64,000 nt of DNA from contig NZ_SJZD01000009.1 of the NCBI RefSeq assembly GCF_004959765.1, forward strand, positions 1 to 64,000, in the 5' to 3' direction. The notes under the pieces were generated by a model, which saw only the letters and a list, made by a program, of their open reading frames with translations, searched no databases and was not told the origin of the DNA. A program made the translations under genes and the position numbers. Shown here one piece after another: positions 34,762-44,534 of the stretch (the stretch's first letter is position 1; the number at the start of each line of letters is the position of its first letter). This DNA is from Flavobacterium sp. H122 (GTDB taxonomy: Bacteria > Bacteroidota > Bacteroidia > Flavobacteriales > Flavobacteriaceae).

Positions 34762-35508
34762 CTAGATAACTTTTGCTTCGTTGTGTAATAAGTTGATTAA
34801 TTCGTCCAGATTGTCCGGGCTTACTAATTTTACCGCTTGTTTAGGAGCCGGTTTTTCAAATTTTACTGCTTTTGTAGCAACTTCAGCACCTACCGGTTCA
34901 ACAATATTTAATGTTTTAGTTCTCGCAGTCATGATACCACGCATGTTAGGAATACGTAAGTCTTTTTCTTCTACTAAACCTTTTTGACCGCCTACAATTA
35001 ATGGCAATGAAGTTGTAACAGTTTCTTTACCTCCGTCAATTTCACGGATAGCTGTTGCATTAGTGTCTTCAACTTTTAAATCGATGCATGAATTTACGAA
35101 GTTGTACCCTAATAAACCAGCTGTCATACCAGGAACCATACCGCCATTGTAGTCTAATGATTCTTTACCTGCGATTACCAGGTCGTAACCTCCGTTTTTG
35201 ATAACTTCTGCTAATTGTTTGGCAACAAAAAGACCGTCAGTAGGATTGGCATTCACACGAATAGCTTCATTTGCGCCAATAGCTAATGCTTTTCTTAATG
35301 TTGGTTCTGTGTCTGCACCACCTACGTTAACTACAGTTACAGTAGCGCCTTGTTGTTCTTGAAACCAAACAGCTCTTGTTAATCCAAATTCGTCGTTTGG
35401 ATTAATTACATATTGTACTCCGTTTGTATCAAATTCTGAATCACCGTTTGTGAAGTTGATTTTTGAAGTAGTATCAGGCACGTGGCTGATGCAAACTAAT
35501 ATTTTCAT
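34762..35508 (-). CDS. etfB: Electron transfer flavoprotein, beta subunit
   Basis: This 248-residue partner of EtfA binds AMP and docks with dehydrogenases. Motifs: MKILVCISHVPDTTSKINF at the start, YVINPNDEFGLTRAV near residue 40, GGADTEPTLRKALAIGANEA near 68, VIAGKESLDYNGGMVPGMTA near 112, and the ETF beta signature region LRIPNMRGIMTARTK near 195. The ATG at 35508 was chosen because MKILV is the family start; an upstream in-frame ATG at 35580 adds a hydrophobic stretch not found in EtfB. Confidence 0.96.
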   Translation of the reverse strand: MKILVCISHVPDTTSKINFTNGDSEFDTNGVQYVINPNDEFGLTRAVWFQEQQGATVTVVNVGGADTEPTLRKALAIGANEAIRVNANPTDGLFVAKQLAEVIKNGGYDLVIAGKESLDYNGGMVPGMTAGLLGYNFVNSCIDLKVEDTNATAIREIDGGKETVTTSLPLIVGGQKGLVEEKDLRIPNMRGIMTARTKTLNIVEPVGAEVATKAVKFEKPAPKQAVKLVSPDNLDELINLLHNEAKVI

Positions 35509-35645
35509 TGTTAATTGAATTGGTTTAAAAATTGGAAAAACAAAGTTATAAAAAAAATGTTTAAAATAGTATGCGTGCATAGTAAAATTTTTTAATTTTT
35601 TTTCAAAAGCATCTATTTATCAAATAGAAATTGGAGTAAATTTTA

Positions 35646-35653
35646 TATTTTTG
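35646..35653 (+). promoter_or_regulatory. -7 promoter box of pdhB
   Basis: TATTTTTG matches TAnnTTTG, 29 bases before the start codon. The nearest TTG upstream (35631) is too close to be a standard -33 box. Confidence 0.5.
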
Positions 35654-35682
35654 CGTTTCATTTTATAGAAACGAAAATAAAT

Positions 35683-36660
35683 ATGAGAACGATACAATTT
35701 AGAGAAGCCGTTTGTGAAGCAATGAGTGAAGAAATGCGCCGTGACGAATCGGTGTATTTAATGGGTGAAGAAGTGGCTGAATATAATGGAGCGTACAAAG
35801 CTTCAAAAGGGATGTTGGATGAATTTGGTCCTAAAAGAGTAATTGATACTCCTATTGCTGAGTTGGGATTTGCAGGTATTGCTGTAGGTTCAACAATGAA
35901 TGGCTGCCGACCAATTGTTGAGTTCATGACATTCAACTTTTCATTAGTAGGTATTGACCAGATTATAAACAATGCGGCTAAAATGCGCCAAATGAGTGCC
36001 GGACAATTTCCAATGCCGATGGTTTTCCGCGGACCAACAGCATCTGCAGGGCAATTAGGAGCTACTCACTCACAAGCTTTTGAAAACTGGTTTGCAAATA
36101 CACCTGGCTTAAAAGTTGTTGTGCCTTCAACACCTTATGATGCAAAAGGTTTGTTGAAAGCAGCTATTCGTGATAATGATCCAGTTATTTTCATGGAGTC
36201 AGAACAAATGTATGGAGATAAAGGAGAGGTGCCTGATGGAGAGTACCTAATTCCATTAGGAGTAGCTGATATCAAACGTGAAGGTAAGGATGTAACAATT
36301 GTTTCTTTTGGTAAGATTATTAAAGAAGCTTTGGCTGCAGCTGAAGAATTAGCAAAAGAAGGAATTTCAGTTGAAGTTGTTGATTTGCGTACAGTTCGTC
36401 CTATGGATTATGATACAATTATTAATTCTGTTAAAAAAACAAATCGTTTAGTAGTTCTTGAAGAGGCTTGGCCATTTGCTTCTGTAGCTTCTGAAATTAC
36501 CTATATGGTTCAGGAAAGAGCGTTTGATTATTTGGATGCGCCAATCCAGAGAATTACAACTGCTGATACACCAGCTCCTTATTCGCCAACTTTATTGAAA
36601 GAATGGTTGCCTAACGCGCAGGATGTTATTAAAGCGGTTAAAAAAGTTATGTACAAGTAA
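35683..36660 (+). CDS. pdhB: Pyruvate dehydrogenase E1 component, beta subunit
   Basis: This 325-residue thiamine-diphosphate-dependent E1 beta subunit of the pyruvate (or branched 2-oxo acid) dehydrogenase complex has the expected MRTIQFREAVCEAMSEEM start, MGEEVAEYNGAYKASKGM, DTPIAELGFAGIAVGSTM, QMSAGQFPMPMVFRGPTAS, VVPSTPYDAKGLLKAAI and EVVDLRTVRPMDYDTI. The alpha subunit and E2 are not adjacent, so it is encoded apart from the rest of the complex in this window. Its own promoter box precedes it and a terminator follows. Confidence 0.95.
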   Translation: MRTIQFREAVCEAMSEEMRRDESVYLMGEEVAEYNGAYKASKGMLDEFGPKRVIDTPIAELGFAGIAVGSTMNGCRPIVEFMTFNFSLVGIDQIINNAAKMRQMSAGQFPMPMVFRGPTASAGQLGATHSQAFENWFANTPGLKVVVPSTPYDAKGLLKAAIRDNDPVIFMESEQMYGDKGEVPDGEYLIPLGVADIKREGKDVTIVSFGKIIKEALAAAEELAKEGISVEVVDLRTVRPMDYDTIINSVKKTNRLVVLEEAWPFASVASEITYMVQERAFDYLDAPIQRITTADTPAPYSPTLLKEWLPNAQDVIKAVKKVMYK

Positions 36661-36672
36661 TAAAAAACATAC

Positions 36673-36707
36673 TATATTTGAAACTCCATCGTTGTGATGG
36701 AGTTTTT
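36673..36707 (+). terminator. Terminator after pdhB, preceded by a promoter-like box
   Basis: A 9-bp stem (36682-36690 with 36696-36704, arms aactccatc/gatggagtt) and a T-run end the pdhB unit. Just before it, TATATTTG at 36673-36680 is a perfect -7 consensus, so any initiation there would run straight into the hairpin. Confidence 0.75.
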
Positions 36708-36737
36708 AATTTTATGCCTAAATCTACTTAGAGTTAA

Positions 36738-39209
36738 ATGAAAAAGATTATATTTCTGTTGCTGATTATGGTAACAATACCTTCAGTAACAGCACAGACA
36801 AAAGTGGGCGGTGTGGTGTATGATGATATGAATCAAACAGTACCGTATGCAAACGTTTGTTTTAAGGGCACCCGTGAATGTGTTACTACCGATGAAAATG
36901 GAAAATTTTACCTGCAGTCAGAAAACAGCTATCAGGCAATCATGGTGAGTTATGTTGGTTTTCCAAATACAGAAGTCAAATTGGATAAATCGGTGACTTA
37001 TGGTTTGAGAGTTAAATTTGGAAGTACAAAAGAATTAGCTGAAATAAAAGTTTTTGGAGGTAAAACATCAAAAAAGAATAATCCGGCGCTGGATATTCTT
37101 AGAAAAATATGGGAGAAGAAGCGTTCAAACGGATTGTATAAATTCAATCAGTATGCCATGAAAAAGTATGAAAAAGTTGAATTTGATATGAATTCAATTG
37201 ATTCTGCTTTTATGAAAAACAGAGTATTTAAAGGTCTGGAGTTTATTTTTAAACAAATAGATACATCCAGAGTTACAGGTAAAACCTATTTGCCGATCTT
37301 TATCAACGAATCACTTTATGATGTTTATGGTGATAATAAAAAAGGTAAAAAGAAAGAGGTTTTGGTTGGAAATAAAAATTCCGGATTAGGTGAGGGAGCG
37401 GGAGTGGAGACTTTTATTAAAGACCTGTATTCTGACTATGATATTTATAATAACTATTTGAACTTTTTTGATAAAAACTTTGTGAGTCCATTGTCTAAAA
37501 CGGGAATCAATACGTATAACTATGTTTTGGCAGACAGTGCCCGTATAGACAATAAATGGTGTTACAATATCATTTATTATCCGCGCCGTAAAGGAGAATT
37601 GACTTTTAAAGGTGATTTCTGGGTAAATGATACCACTTTTGCAATCAAGAAAATTAATTTGACGGCTTCAAAAAGTGCCAACATCAACTGGGTTAAAGAT
37701 ATTTATATCGAACAGGAATTTGATGTGCTTAACGATTCAGTTTTCCTGTTAAAACGTGACTATATGATGTCTGATTTCTCTTTAAGTAAAAGGGAAAAAT
37801 CAAAAGGAGTTTATGGTAAACGGACAACTATTTTCAGTGACCATAAGTTTAATGAGGAAAAGTCTGATAAGTTTTATAAGGAAAGCGTTAATGATTTTGA
37901 TCCAATGGCCTTCAAGCGTGATGAGTCTTTCTGGGAAGAAAACAGAATGGAGAATCTGAGTAAAGATGAGCTTGGAGTTTACAAGATGCTGGATACGCTT
38001 AAAACTGTTAAGAAGTTCAAGCAGATGTATAATCTGACCACGATTATTGCCAGCGGATACATTCAGAAAGGACATTTTGATATCGGACCTATTTATTCAA
38101 TTTTTGGAAATAACGACATAGAAGGACAGCGTATCCGTTTGGGTGGAAGAACGTATTTTGGTGCCAATGATTTGTGGAGAATTGAAGGTTATACGGCCTA
38201 CGGATTTAAAGACGATAAATTCAAATACGGAATTTCGGGTAAATGGATGGTTGACAAGAAAAACAGAATTATCCTTACCGCCGGAAACCGCCGTGATGTT
38301 GAACAGATAGGTGTGAGTTTAACAACTTCCAACGATGTACTGGGAAGAAGTTTTGCTTCCTCTTCGGTTTTTGCCAGCGGAGACAACAGCAAGTTAACCA
38401 ATGTGAAACTGACTACTTTTTCGGCTGAAATTGAACCGTTAAAAAGTTTTGTCATCAAAACCGGATTTTCTTTTCGAAGCTTAGAGTCGGCTTCTCCAAC
38501 TTTTAGTCTGGATTATTTTGACAATGGAATGATAAAGTCAAAAATTAATCAGTACGAATATAACATAGGGCTGGATTATACACCTAAACGTAAAACAGTT
38601 GGTTATGGTGTGGAACGATTGGAAGTGGATAATAATTATTCCAGAATCTTTGTAAACTTTACCCAAGGTGTAAAAGGTATTTTTAATAGTGATTTTGATT
38701 ATCAAAAACTGCAGTTATATTATCGTCAGCCTATTTATTTAGGAGGTATGGGACGTACATTTGCTACTTTTGAAACCGGAAAAATATTTGGTCAGGTGCC
38801 GTTGGGATTAATGGCGGTAGCTCCGGGGAATCAATCTTATTTTGTGATTGACAATACCTATAACCTGATGAATTATTATGAATTTGTAACAGACGAATAT
38901 ACTTCCCTGCATTTAGAACATCACTTCAACGGAAGATTGTTTTCGAGAATTCCTTTTATGAAAAAACTTAACTGGCGTGAAATTGTAGGGATAAAAGCCA
39001 TTTATGGAAATGTATCAGACGAAAACAAAGCCATTAACGCTTCCGGATTGAATTATTTGGCACCTACAAAAGGGTATTGGGAGTATCATGCCGGAGTTGG
39101 AAATATTCTTAAATGTTTACGAATTGACTTCGCTTGGCGTGGTAATTACTTAGAATTGCCGGATGCTAAAAAGTTTACAGTTAAAGCAGGCTTTGGATTT
39201 TATTTCTAA
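36738..39209 (+). CDS. DUF5686 and carboxypeptidase-like regulatory domain protein, outer membrane
   Basis: This 823-residue protein has a signal peptide (IIFLLLIMVTIPSVTAQ), an N-terminal carboxypeptidase-D-like beta-sandwich (about residues 22-105: VGGVVYDDMNQTVPYANVCFKG, TTDENGKFYLQS, YVGFPNTEVKLDK) and a long DUF5686 region that includes a predicted C-terminal barrel ending in FTVKAGFGFYF. The domain set is typical of Bacteroidota surface or outer-membrane proteins; the function is unknown. It stands alone between the pdhB terminator and the glycosylase gene. Confidence 0.9.
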   Translation: MKKIIFLLLIMVTIPSVTAQTKVGGVVYDDMNQTVPYANVCFKGTRECVTTDENGKFYLQSENSYQAIMVSYVGFPNTEVKLDKSVTYGLRVKFGSTKELAEIKVFGGKTSKKNNPALDILRKIWEKKRSNGLYKFNQYAMKKYEKVEFDMNSIDSAFMKNRVFKGLEFIFKQIDTSRVTGKTYLPIFINESLYDVYGDNKKGKKKEVLVGNKNSGLGEGAGVETFIKDLYSDYDIYNNYLNFFDKNFVSPLSKTGINTYNYVLADSARIDNKWCYNIIYYPRRKGELTFKGDFWVNDTTFAIKKINLTASKSANINWVKDIYIEQEFDVLNDSVFLLKRDYMMSDFSLSKREKSKGVYGKRTTIFSDHKFNEEKSDKFYKESVNDFDPMAFKRDESFWEENRMENLSKDELGVYKMLDTLKTVKKFKQMYNLTTIIASGYIQKGHFDIGPIYSIFGNNDIEGQRIRLGGRTYFGANDLWRIEGYTAYGFKDDKFKYGISGKWMVDKKNRIILTAGNRRDVEQIGVSLTTSNDVLGRSFASSSVFASGDNSKLTNVKLTTFSAEIEPLKSFVIKTGFSFRSLESASPTFSLDYFDNGMIKSKINQYEYNIGLDYTPKRKTVGYGVERLEVDNNYSRIFVNFTQGVKGIFNSDFDYQKLQLYYRQPIYLGGMGRTFATFETGKIFGQVPLGLMAVAPGNQSYFVIDNTYNLMNYYEFVTDEYTSLHLEHHFNGRLFSRIPFMKKLNWREIVGIKAIYGNVSDENKAINASGLNYLAPTKGYWEYHAGVGNILKCLRIDFAWRGNYLELPDAKKFTVKAGFGFYF

Positions 39210-39306
39210 TGAAATCGCCACTAACAGCAAGTTTGTTGCAAACAAACACCAATGATTAAAATGCGCGATACCATATGTTACCGCTAAAAAAATAAATTTT
39301 AAACAT

Positions 39307-39918
39307 ATGAAAGAAGCATTTGAATTTTTGCAGCAAAATGATAAGATTTTCAGGCAGATTGTAGATGAATACGGTCTGCCTGAAATCATTCCGTCGCGTC
39401 CGGAAGGTTTTGAAACCCTTGTACTTCTTATTTTGGAGCAGCAGGTTTCAATAGATTCGGCAAAGGCAACCTTTTTAAGGATGCGTGACGCAGTTGGAGC
39501 TATTTTGCCTCAGAATTTAATTCATATTTCAGAAGAAGAGTTTAGAACCTACGGTGTCAGCAGACAAAAAGCCAAATATATCAATCATCTTGCCGATGCT
39601 GTTTTGCATAACAAGATTGATTTGTCAAAACTTTCCCTAAAATCATCTGAAGAAGTCCGTGAAGAGCTTATCCGTTTAAAGGGTATAGGAAACTGGACAA
39701 TCGATGTGTATCTGATGTTCTGTCTGCAAAAACAGGATGTTCTGCCTATAGGAGATGTTGCTATAGTGAATACAATGAAAGAACTTTTACTACTTGATGA
39801 TAAAGAACAAATGGTGGAATATGCACGGTTATGGTCGCCTTACAGGACTTATGCATCCTTTTTATTATGGCATTATTACCTGCAGAAAAGAGGCAGGAAA
39901 ATTACGTATCAATATTAA
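39307..39918 (+). CDS. DNA-3-methyladenine glycosylase, AlkA-like HhH-GPD
   Basis: This 203-residue base-excision repair glycosylase has LLILEQQVSIDSAKATF near residue 42 and the helix-hairpin-helix RLKGIGNWTIDVYLMF near 124, followed by the catalytic aspartate in PIGDVAIVNTM near 148. These match the AlkA/Mag group that removes alkylated purines. It lacks the N-terminal AlkA extension, as the shorter 3-methyladenine glycosylase II proteins do. The 97-base upstream gap carries no obvious signal. Confidence 0.9.
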   Translation: MKEAFEFLQQNDKIFRQIVDEYGLPEIIPSRPEGFETLVLLILEQQVSIDSAKATFLRMRDAVGAILPQNLIHISEEEFRTYGVSRQKAKYINHLADAVLHNKIDLSKLSLKSSEEVREELIRLKGIGNWTIDVYLMFCLQKQDVLPIGDVAIVNTMKELLLLDDKEQMVEYARLWSPYRTYASFLLWHYYLQKRGRKITYQY

Positions 39919-40069
39919 TTTTTTTTGAGTAGTAATGTTTTGTGGGATAAGTGTCTGGGATGAAAACTATTTGCTTTGCTAGCTGACGGGAAATTGTTTT
40001 TTTCTCAAAATAATATCCGGAATCATTATATTTTAAAATTAATAAGCAGGGAAGTTATAGCTGATTTTT

Positions 40070-40909
40070 TTATAAATTATGTGGTGTACTTTCTCTAGGA
40101 ACAAAATCACTTAAAGTTATATAGATATTTCCGGTTTTTGAATCGTGATAAATATTGTATCTTCTCGGATAATTCCCTCCTTTGTTAAAATATTGAGGTT
40201 GGGAATAGGCTTCGCTGAAATCCTGATGGGACATTAAATAATCCATGGTTATCATTGGTTCTACAAAAGTCAGTTTTCCGTTATAAGATCCATAAATCAT
40301 TATTTTTGTGAATGGAAGAAGAGATTCCAGATTTACCGGCAACCAATGTTTTCCCATTTTTGGTTCTGCTGTAGCGGGGCCGGGAGGTGTAAAATAATCG
40401 GAAGGCATATATCCGGAAGGAGGGTAATTGTTAAAAGCGGCATCTGTATCAGGTGACCAGACAGGTATTGCGTCCTGCTCTTCAAGGGATATAAGATAAA
40501 AGTGAATGTCAAAGTGAGCTACATCGAAAACCCCTGGAGGAAGGTGTCCGTGCGGATTCCAGTTGAGGTCAATATGATCAAACGGAGTATACTGTCTGGC
40601 TTTCAGATGTAAAGGAATAATATATCTTTCGCCGTGTTCATTATTGTCCGGAAGATTTTCCAAAGCTTCGGGAGTGAGTACGATACCTAATTCTTGAGGG
40701 ATTCCAGTTTCTTTTTTTATACTGATCCATGACCGCGCAATACCGTTGCCAACTTCAACTTCGGGGCCTTTAAAAATATTGACTTTTTCAGGGTCGAATC
40801 TTTGTGAAACAGATTGAGGTGTGTTTCTTAGTAAATCATCGTTGGAAGACTCTTCTTGGGTGCAGGAGAAAATGAGGAACAATGACCCAATTAAAACTAA
40901 TTTTTTCAT
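40070..40909 (-). CDS. Lipoprotein of unknown function, possibly DUF5602-like
   Basis: This 279-residue protein has a lipoprotein signal (VLIGSLFLIFSC, Cys near residue 16). The mature part contains the histidine-rich segments DHIDLNWNPHGHLPPGVFDVAHFDIHFYLIS near residues 108-145 and a late MGKHWLPV, which suggest a metal site. The HFDIHFY pattern resembles TTHB210/DUF5602-type proteins, but I cannot confirm that. It is monocistronic on the minus strand. Confidence 0.65.
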   Translation of the reverse strand: MKKLVLIGSLFLIFSCTQEESSNDDLLRNTPQSVSQRFDPEKVNIFKGPEVEVGNGIARSWISIKKETGIPQELGIVLTPEALENLPDNNEHGERYIIPLHLKARQYTPFDHIDLNWNPHGHLPPGVFDVAHFDIHFYLISLEEQDAIPVWSPDTDAAFNNYPPSGYMPSDYFTPPGPATAEPKMGKHWLPVNLESLLPFTKIMIYGSYNGKLTFVEPMITMDYLMSHQDFSEAYSQPQYFNKGGNYPRRYNIYHDSKTGNIYITLSDFVPRESTPHNL

Positions 40910-41128
40910 AATTAAATTTTTTAAAATTGTTTCTTAAAAGAGGGGCAAGAAATGAATTTGAAAAAAAGTAATTAACGTGACACAAATGTAGTTAAAATTA
41001 TTAATCTATTGGTAATTAATTGGTTAACGGTTTGTTCGTTTTTTTGTTGTTCGTTTTTAAGCAGTTTCAAATAGTTTTTCAGAGCCAAGAATAAATTTGA
41101 AATTTAATAATCTCTTTACTTTAAATAC

Positions 41129-41158
41129 TTGTAAAATAAGTTTTTTGCCTTACCTTTG
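41129..41158 (+). promoter_or_regulatory. Promoter of the inorganic pyrophosphatase gene
   Basis: TTG at 41129-41131 and TACCTTTG at 41151-41158 are separated by 19 bases, a textbook Bacteroidetes promoter. The start codon follows at 41187. The rest of the 276-base gap (40910-41186) shows nothing else. Confidence 0.75.
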
Positions 41159-41186
41159 CACCCTTGAAAATAAAAAAAGAAGCAAA

Positions 41187-41717
41187 ATGACTGCAGATAA
41201 AGTACAAACTTTCGACGTATTAGTTGAAATTCCCCGCGGAAGCCGTAACAAATATGAGTATGATTTTGATTTAAAGAGAATGCGTTTCGACCGTATGTTA
41301 TTCTCCTCAATGATGTATCCTGCTGATTACGGATTTATCCCTGAAACTTTAGCATTGGACGGTGATCCGTTAGACGTATTGGTATTAGTTACTAAACCAA
41401 CATTTCCAGGCTGTGTTATTGAAGTGAAACCAATTGGTGTTTTTCACATGGCTGATGATAAAGGACCGGACGAGAAAGTTATTTGTGTGCCTGTTTCAGA
41501 TCCTATCTGGAATAAGTTAAATGACTTGTCTGACATGAATCCGCATTTATTGAAAGAAATAGAGCACTTTTTTGAGGTTTATAAAGACTTAGAACATAAA
41601 AAAGTTGATGTTCAAGGATGGGGCGATGTTAATGAAGCTCAGGAAATCTTAAAACAATGTGTGGACCGTTTCAATGCAATTGAAAATAGACCTGAAGGAT
41701 TATTCAGTATAAAATAA
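41187..41717 (+). CDS. ppa: Inorganic diphosphatase
   Basis: This 176-residue soluble family I pyrophosphatase splits PPi into two phosphates. Motifs: VEIPRGSRNKYEYDFD, PADYGFIPETLALDGDPLDVLVL (metal-binding aspartates in DGDPLDV), DPIWNKLNDLSDM and HFFEVYKDLEHKKVDVQGW. The ATG at 41187 (MTADKVQTF) lies behind the promoter; an earlier in-frame ATG at 41097 would lie upstream of the promoter. It neighbours the membrane pyrophosphatase, so the two PPi-consuming enzymes are side by side but have separate terminators. Confidence 0.97.
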   Translation: MTADKVQTFDVLVEIPRGSRNKYEYDFDLKRMRFDRMLFSSMMYPADYGFIPETLALDGDPLDVLVLVTKPTFPGCVIEVKPIGVFHMADDKGPDEKVICVPVSDPIWNKLNDLSDMNPHLLKEIEHFFEVYKDLEHKKVDVQGWGDVNEAQEILKQCVDRFNAIENRPEGLFSIK

Positions 41718-41817
41718 TAGTTTAGAAAAAACTCTTTTTGCTTTGGTTTTGGTTAGTTATAGTAAAGAGAGTTTTTCTAATCTAATCTTTTAGCACAAAC
41801 ATAGATATTAGATTGAT

Positions 41818-41853
41818 AAAAAAGCAGCATTTCATATGGAATGCTGCTTTTTT
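41818..41853 (+). terminator. Terminator between ppa and hppA
   Basis: A 14-bp stem, aaaaaagcagcatt (41818-41831) with aatgctgctttttt (41840-41853), has an 8-base loop and a T-tract. A weaker hairpin with 8-bp arms (41727-41734 with 41768-41775) precedes it nearer the ppa stop. Confidence 0.8.
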
Positions 41854-41909
41854 ATTTGCATTGATTTCCATATATTTACGATATTACTAACTAACCAAAA
41901 CCAAATTTT

Positions 41910-44474
41910 ATGGAATCTATGATCATTTATGCGCCTCTAATCATGGCGGTATTAGGTCTCTTATTTATGTTTGTTAAAGCCGCATGGGTAAGCAAACAAG
42001 ATGCAGGGGACGAAAAAATGCAGGGTATTTCTAAAAACATTCAGGAAGGAGCTATGGCATTCCTAAAAGCGGAATACCGGATATTAGCTGTTTTCGTCGT
42101 AATTGCCTCAGCCGCATTATTTACAGTTTCACAAATAGTCAAAACGTCACACTGGATGATAGTAGTGGCGTTTGTTTTTGGCGCCATTTTTTCTGCATTG
42201 GCCGGGAACATAGGGATGCGTATTGCTACCAAAGCCAACGTAAGAACCACACAGGCCGCAAAAACTTCTTTGCCTCAGGCTTTAAAGGTTTCTTTTTCCG
42301 GAGGGACTGTAATGGGCTTGGGTGTTGCCGGATTGGCTGTATTAGGATTGAGTTTGTTCTTTATGCTGTTTTTAAACCAGTTCATGGGAGATACTTCCAA
42401 GTCATTCTATGAAAATATGACCACAGTTTTAGAAACATTAGCAGGATTTTCACTTGGTGCCGAGTCTATTGCGCTCTTTGCACGTGTTGGAGGCGGAATT
42501 TATACTAAAGCTGCTGATGTAGGGGCTGATCTTGTAGGTAAAGTAGAGGCCGGTATTCCTGAGGATGATCCGCGTAACCCCGCAACTATTGCTGATAATG
42601 TTGGGGATAATGTAGGGGATGTTGCCGGTATGGGAGCCGATTTGTTTGGGTCATATGTAGCAACAGTTTTGGCATCAATGGTTTTAGGAAATTATATCAT
42701 TAAAGATATGAGTGAGGCGGCGGGAAGTCAGTTTGCTGATAAATTCAACGGGATGGGTCCAATTCTTCTGCCTTTGGTAATTGCCGGTGTTGGAATTTTA
42801 TCTTCTATAATAGGGACATTCTTTGTAAAAATTAAAGATAACGATGCTAAAGAAGCACAAGTGCAGGGAGCTTTAAACTTAGGAAACTATATTTCTTTAG
42901 GATTAACAGTGGTGGCCTGTTGGTTTTTAATCAAAATGATGCTTCCTGAAACAATCAATATGAATTTTTTTGGTGAAGGGATGAAAGAAATTCCTAGCCG
43001 ACATGTATTTTATGCTACATTGGTAGGTCTAGCAGTAGGATGGTTAATCTCTGCCATTACGGAATATTTTACGGCATTAGGTAAGAAACCGGTATTGAAT
43101 ATTGTCCAGAATTCTTCAACCGGAGCAGCTACAAACATTATTGCAGGTTTGGCTACGGGTATGAAATCAACTTTTGGCTCAGTATTATTATTTGCTGGAG
43201 CTATCTGGGGAGCATATACATTAGCTGGGTTTTATGGTGTGGCTATTGCAGCATCGGCTATGATGGCAACTACAGCTATGCAGCTGGCTATTGATGCTTT
43301 CGGGCCAATTGCCGATAACGCAGGTGGTGTGGCAGAAATGAGTGAATTGCCTAAAGAGGTTCGTCAGCGTACAGATGTTTTGGACTCGGTTGGAAATACA
43401 ACAGCTGCTGTAGGTAAAGGTTTTGCAATTGCTTCTGCTGCATTAACAGCATTGGCTTTATTTGCGGCTTATGTGACTTTTACAGGAATAGACGGAATTA
43501 ATATTTTTAAAGCGGATGTTTTGGCAGCATTGTTTGTTGGAGGAATGATTCCGGTTATTTTCTCGGCATTGGCAATGCAATCGGTAGGAAAAGCTGCAAT
43601 GGATATGGTGAATGAAGTGCGCCGCCAATTCAGGGAAATTCCAGGGATTTTGGAAGGAACAGGTCAGCCTGAATATGGAAAATGTGTGGACATTTCTACA
43701 AAAGCGGCATTGCGCGAAATGATGCTTCCGGGAGCTATCACAATCATTACTCCAATTATTGTTGGTGCCTTAATGGGTCCGGAAGCACTTGGAGGTTATA
43801 TGGCTGGTGTTTGTGTTAGCGGTGTGCTTTGGGCTATTTTCCAGAACAATGCAGGTGGTGCCTGGGATAACGCTAAAAAATCATTTGAGGCAGGAGTGAT
43901 GATTAATGGGGAAATGACCTACAAAGGTTCGGATGCTCACAAAGCCGCGGTTACAGGTGATACAGTTGGTGATCCGTTTAAAGATACTTCAGGACCATCT
44001 ATGAATATCCTGATTAAATTAACATGCTTGGTAGGTTTGGTTATTGCACCAATATTAGGATCAGGTCATCACGGAATGGCATCGAAAGAGGCTTGTTGTG
44101 CTAAAACAGAAAAATGTGCAATGAAGCATGAAACAAAATGTGATATGGCAAAAGTGGCAAGTATGACCAAAGATGAATGTGCTAAGATGTGTGATGAAAT
44201 GGGTTGCAGTGCTGAAGAAAAAGAAATGTGCATGGCTCATTTTGGAGCTGATGGGAAGTTCAAAAAGGCACAAGGATGTAAAATGGCATGCTGTTCTTCT
44301 GATGCAAAAAATGAAATTATGAAGGAGGTTTCAGTAGTAAAAGAGTTGGTCGACGGAAAGGTTAAAGCCACTGTTACAACTAAAACAACTGAAAATGGAA
44401 AAACAACCGAAGCAAATGAAGTGATTGAAGGAACCGAAGCTGAGGTTCAGGCAAAGCTGGATGCTTTGAAATAA
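41910..44474 (+). CDS. hppA: Membrane-bound ion-pumping pyrophosphatase with Cys/Met-rich C-terminal tail
   Basis: This 854-residue integral membrane protein couples PPi hydrolysis to Na+ or H+ pumping. About 16 membrane helices are visible, along with the catalytic block [20 protein letters not shown] followed by [19 protein letters not shown] near residues 205-245. The motif [11 protein letters not shown] has Ala where K+-independent enzymes carry Lys, which points to the K+-dependent type. The typical protein would end near residue 715 ([12 protein letters not shown]). Here a tail of about 130 residues follows, with about 18 cysteines in pairs ([25 protein letters not shown]) plus Met and His, and then a charged segment ending in [15 protein letters not shown]. 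The tail looks metal-binding and is unusual. Confidence 0.96.
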   Translation: MESMIIYAPLIMAVLGLLFMFVKAAWVSKQDAGDEKMQGISKNIQEGAMAFLKAEYRILAVFVVIASAALFTVSQIVKTSHWMIVVAFVFGAIFSALAGNIGMRIATKANVRTTQAAKTSLPQALKVSFSGGTVMGLGVAGLAVLGLSLFFMLFLNQFMGDTSKSFYENMTTVLETLAGFSLGAESIALFARVGGGIYTKAADVGADLVGKVEAGIPEDDPRNPATIADNVGDNVGDVAGMGADLFGSYVATVLASMVLGNYIIKDMSEAAGSQFADKFNGMGPILLPLVIAGVGILSSIIGTFFVKIKDNDAKEAQVQGALNLGNYISLGLTVVACWFLIKMMLPETINMNFFGEGMKEIPSRHVFYATLVGLAVGWLISAITEYFTALGKKPVLNIVQNSSTGAATNIIAGLATGMKSTFGSVLLFAGAIWGAYTLAGFYGVAIAASAMMATTAMQLAIDAFGPIADNAGGVAEMSELPKEVRQRTDVLDSVGNTTAAVGKGFAIASAALTALALFAAYVTFTGIDGINIFKADVLAALFVGGMIPVIFSALAMQSVGKAAMDMVNEVRRQFREIPGILEGTGQPEYGKCVDISTKAALREMMLPGAITIITPIIVGALMGPEALGGYMAGVCVSGVLWAIFQNNAGGAWDNAKKSFEAGVMINGEMTYKGSDAHKAAVTGDTVGDPFKDTSGPSMNILIKLTCLVGLVIAPILGSGHHGMASKEACCAKTEKCAMKHETKCDMAKVASMTKDECAKMCDEMGCSAEEKEMCMAHFGADGKFKKAQGCKMACCSSDAKNEIMKEVSVVKELVDGKVKATVTTKTTENGKTTEANEVIEGTEAEVQAKLDALK

Positions 44475-44527
44475 TAAGTTAAAATAAGAAAGCTCCCAAA
44501 ATGGGAGCTTTCTTATTTTAACTTATT
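44473..44527. terminator. Bidirectional terminator with 25-bp perfect stem
   Basis: Arms 44473-44497 and 44503-44527 are perfectly complementary over 25 bases with a 5-base loop; the core is agctccc/gggagct. It begins inside the hppA stop codon and ends before the stop of the convergent lipoprotein gene. Confidence 0.85.
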
Positions 44528-44534
44528 AAATATT

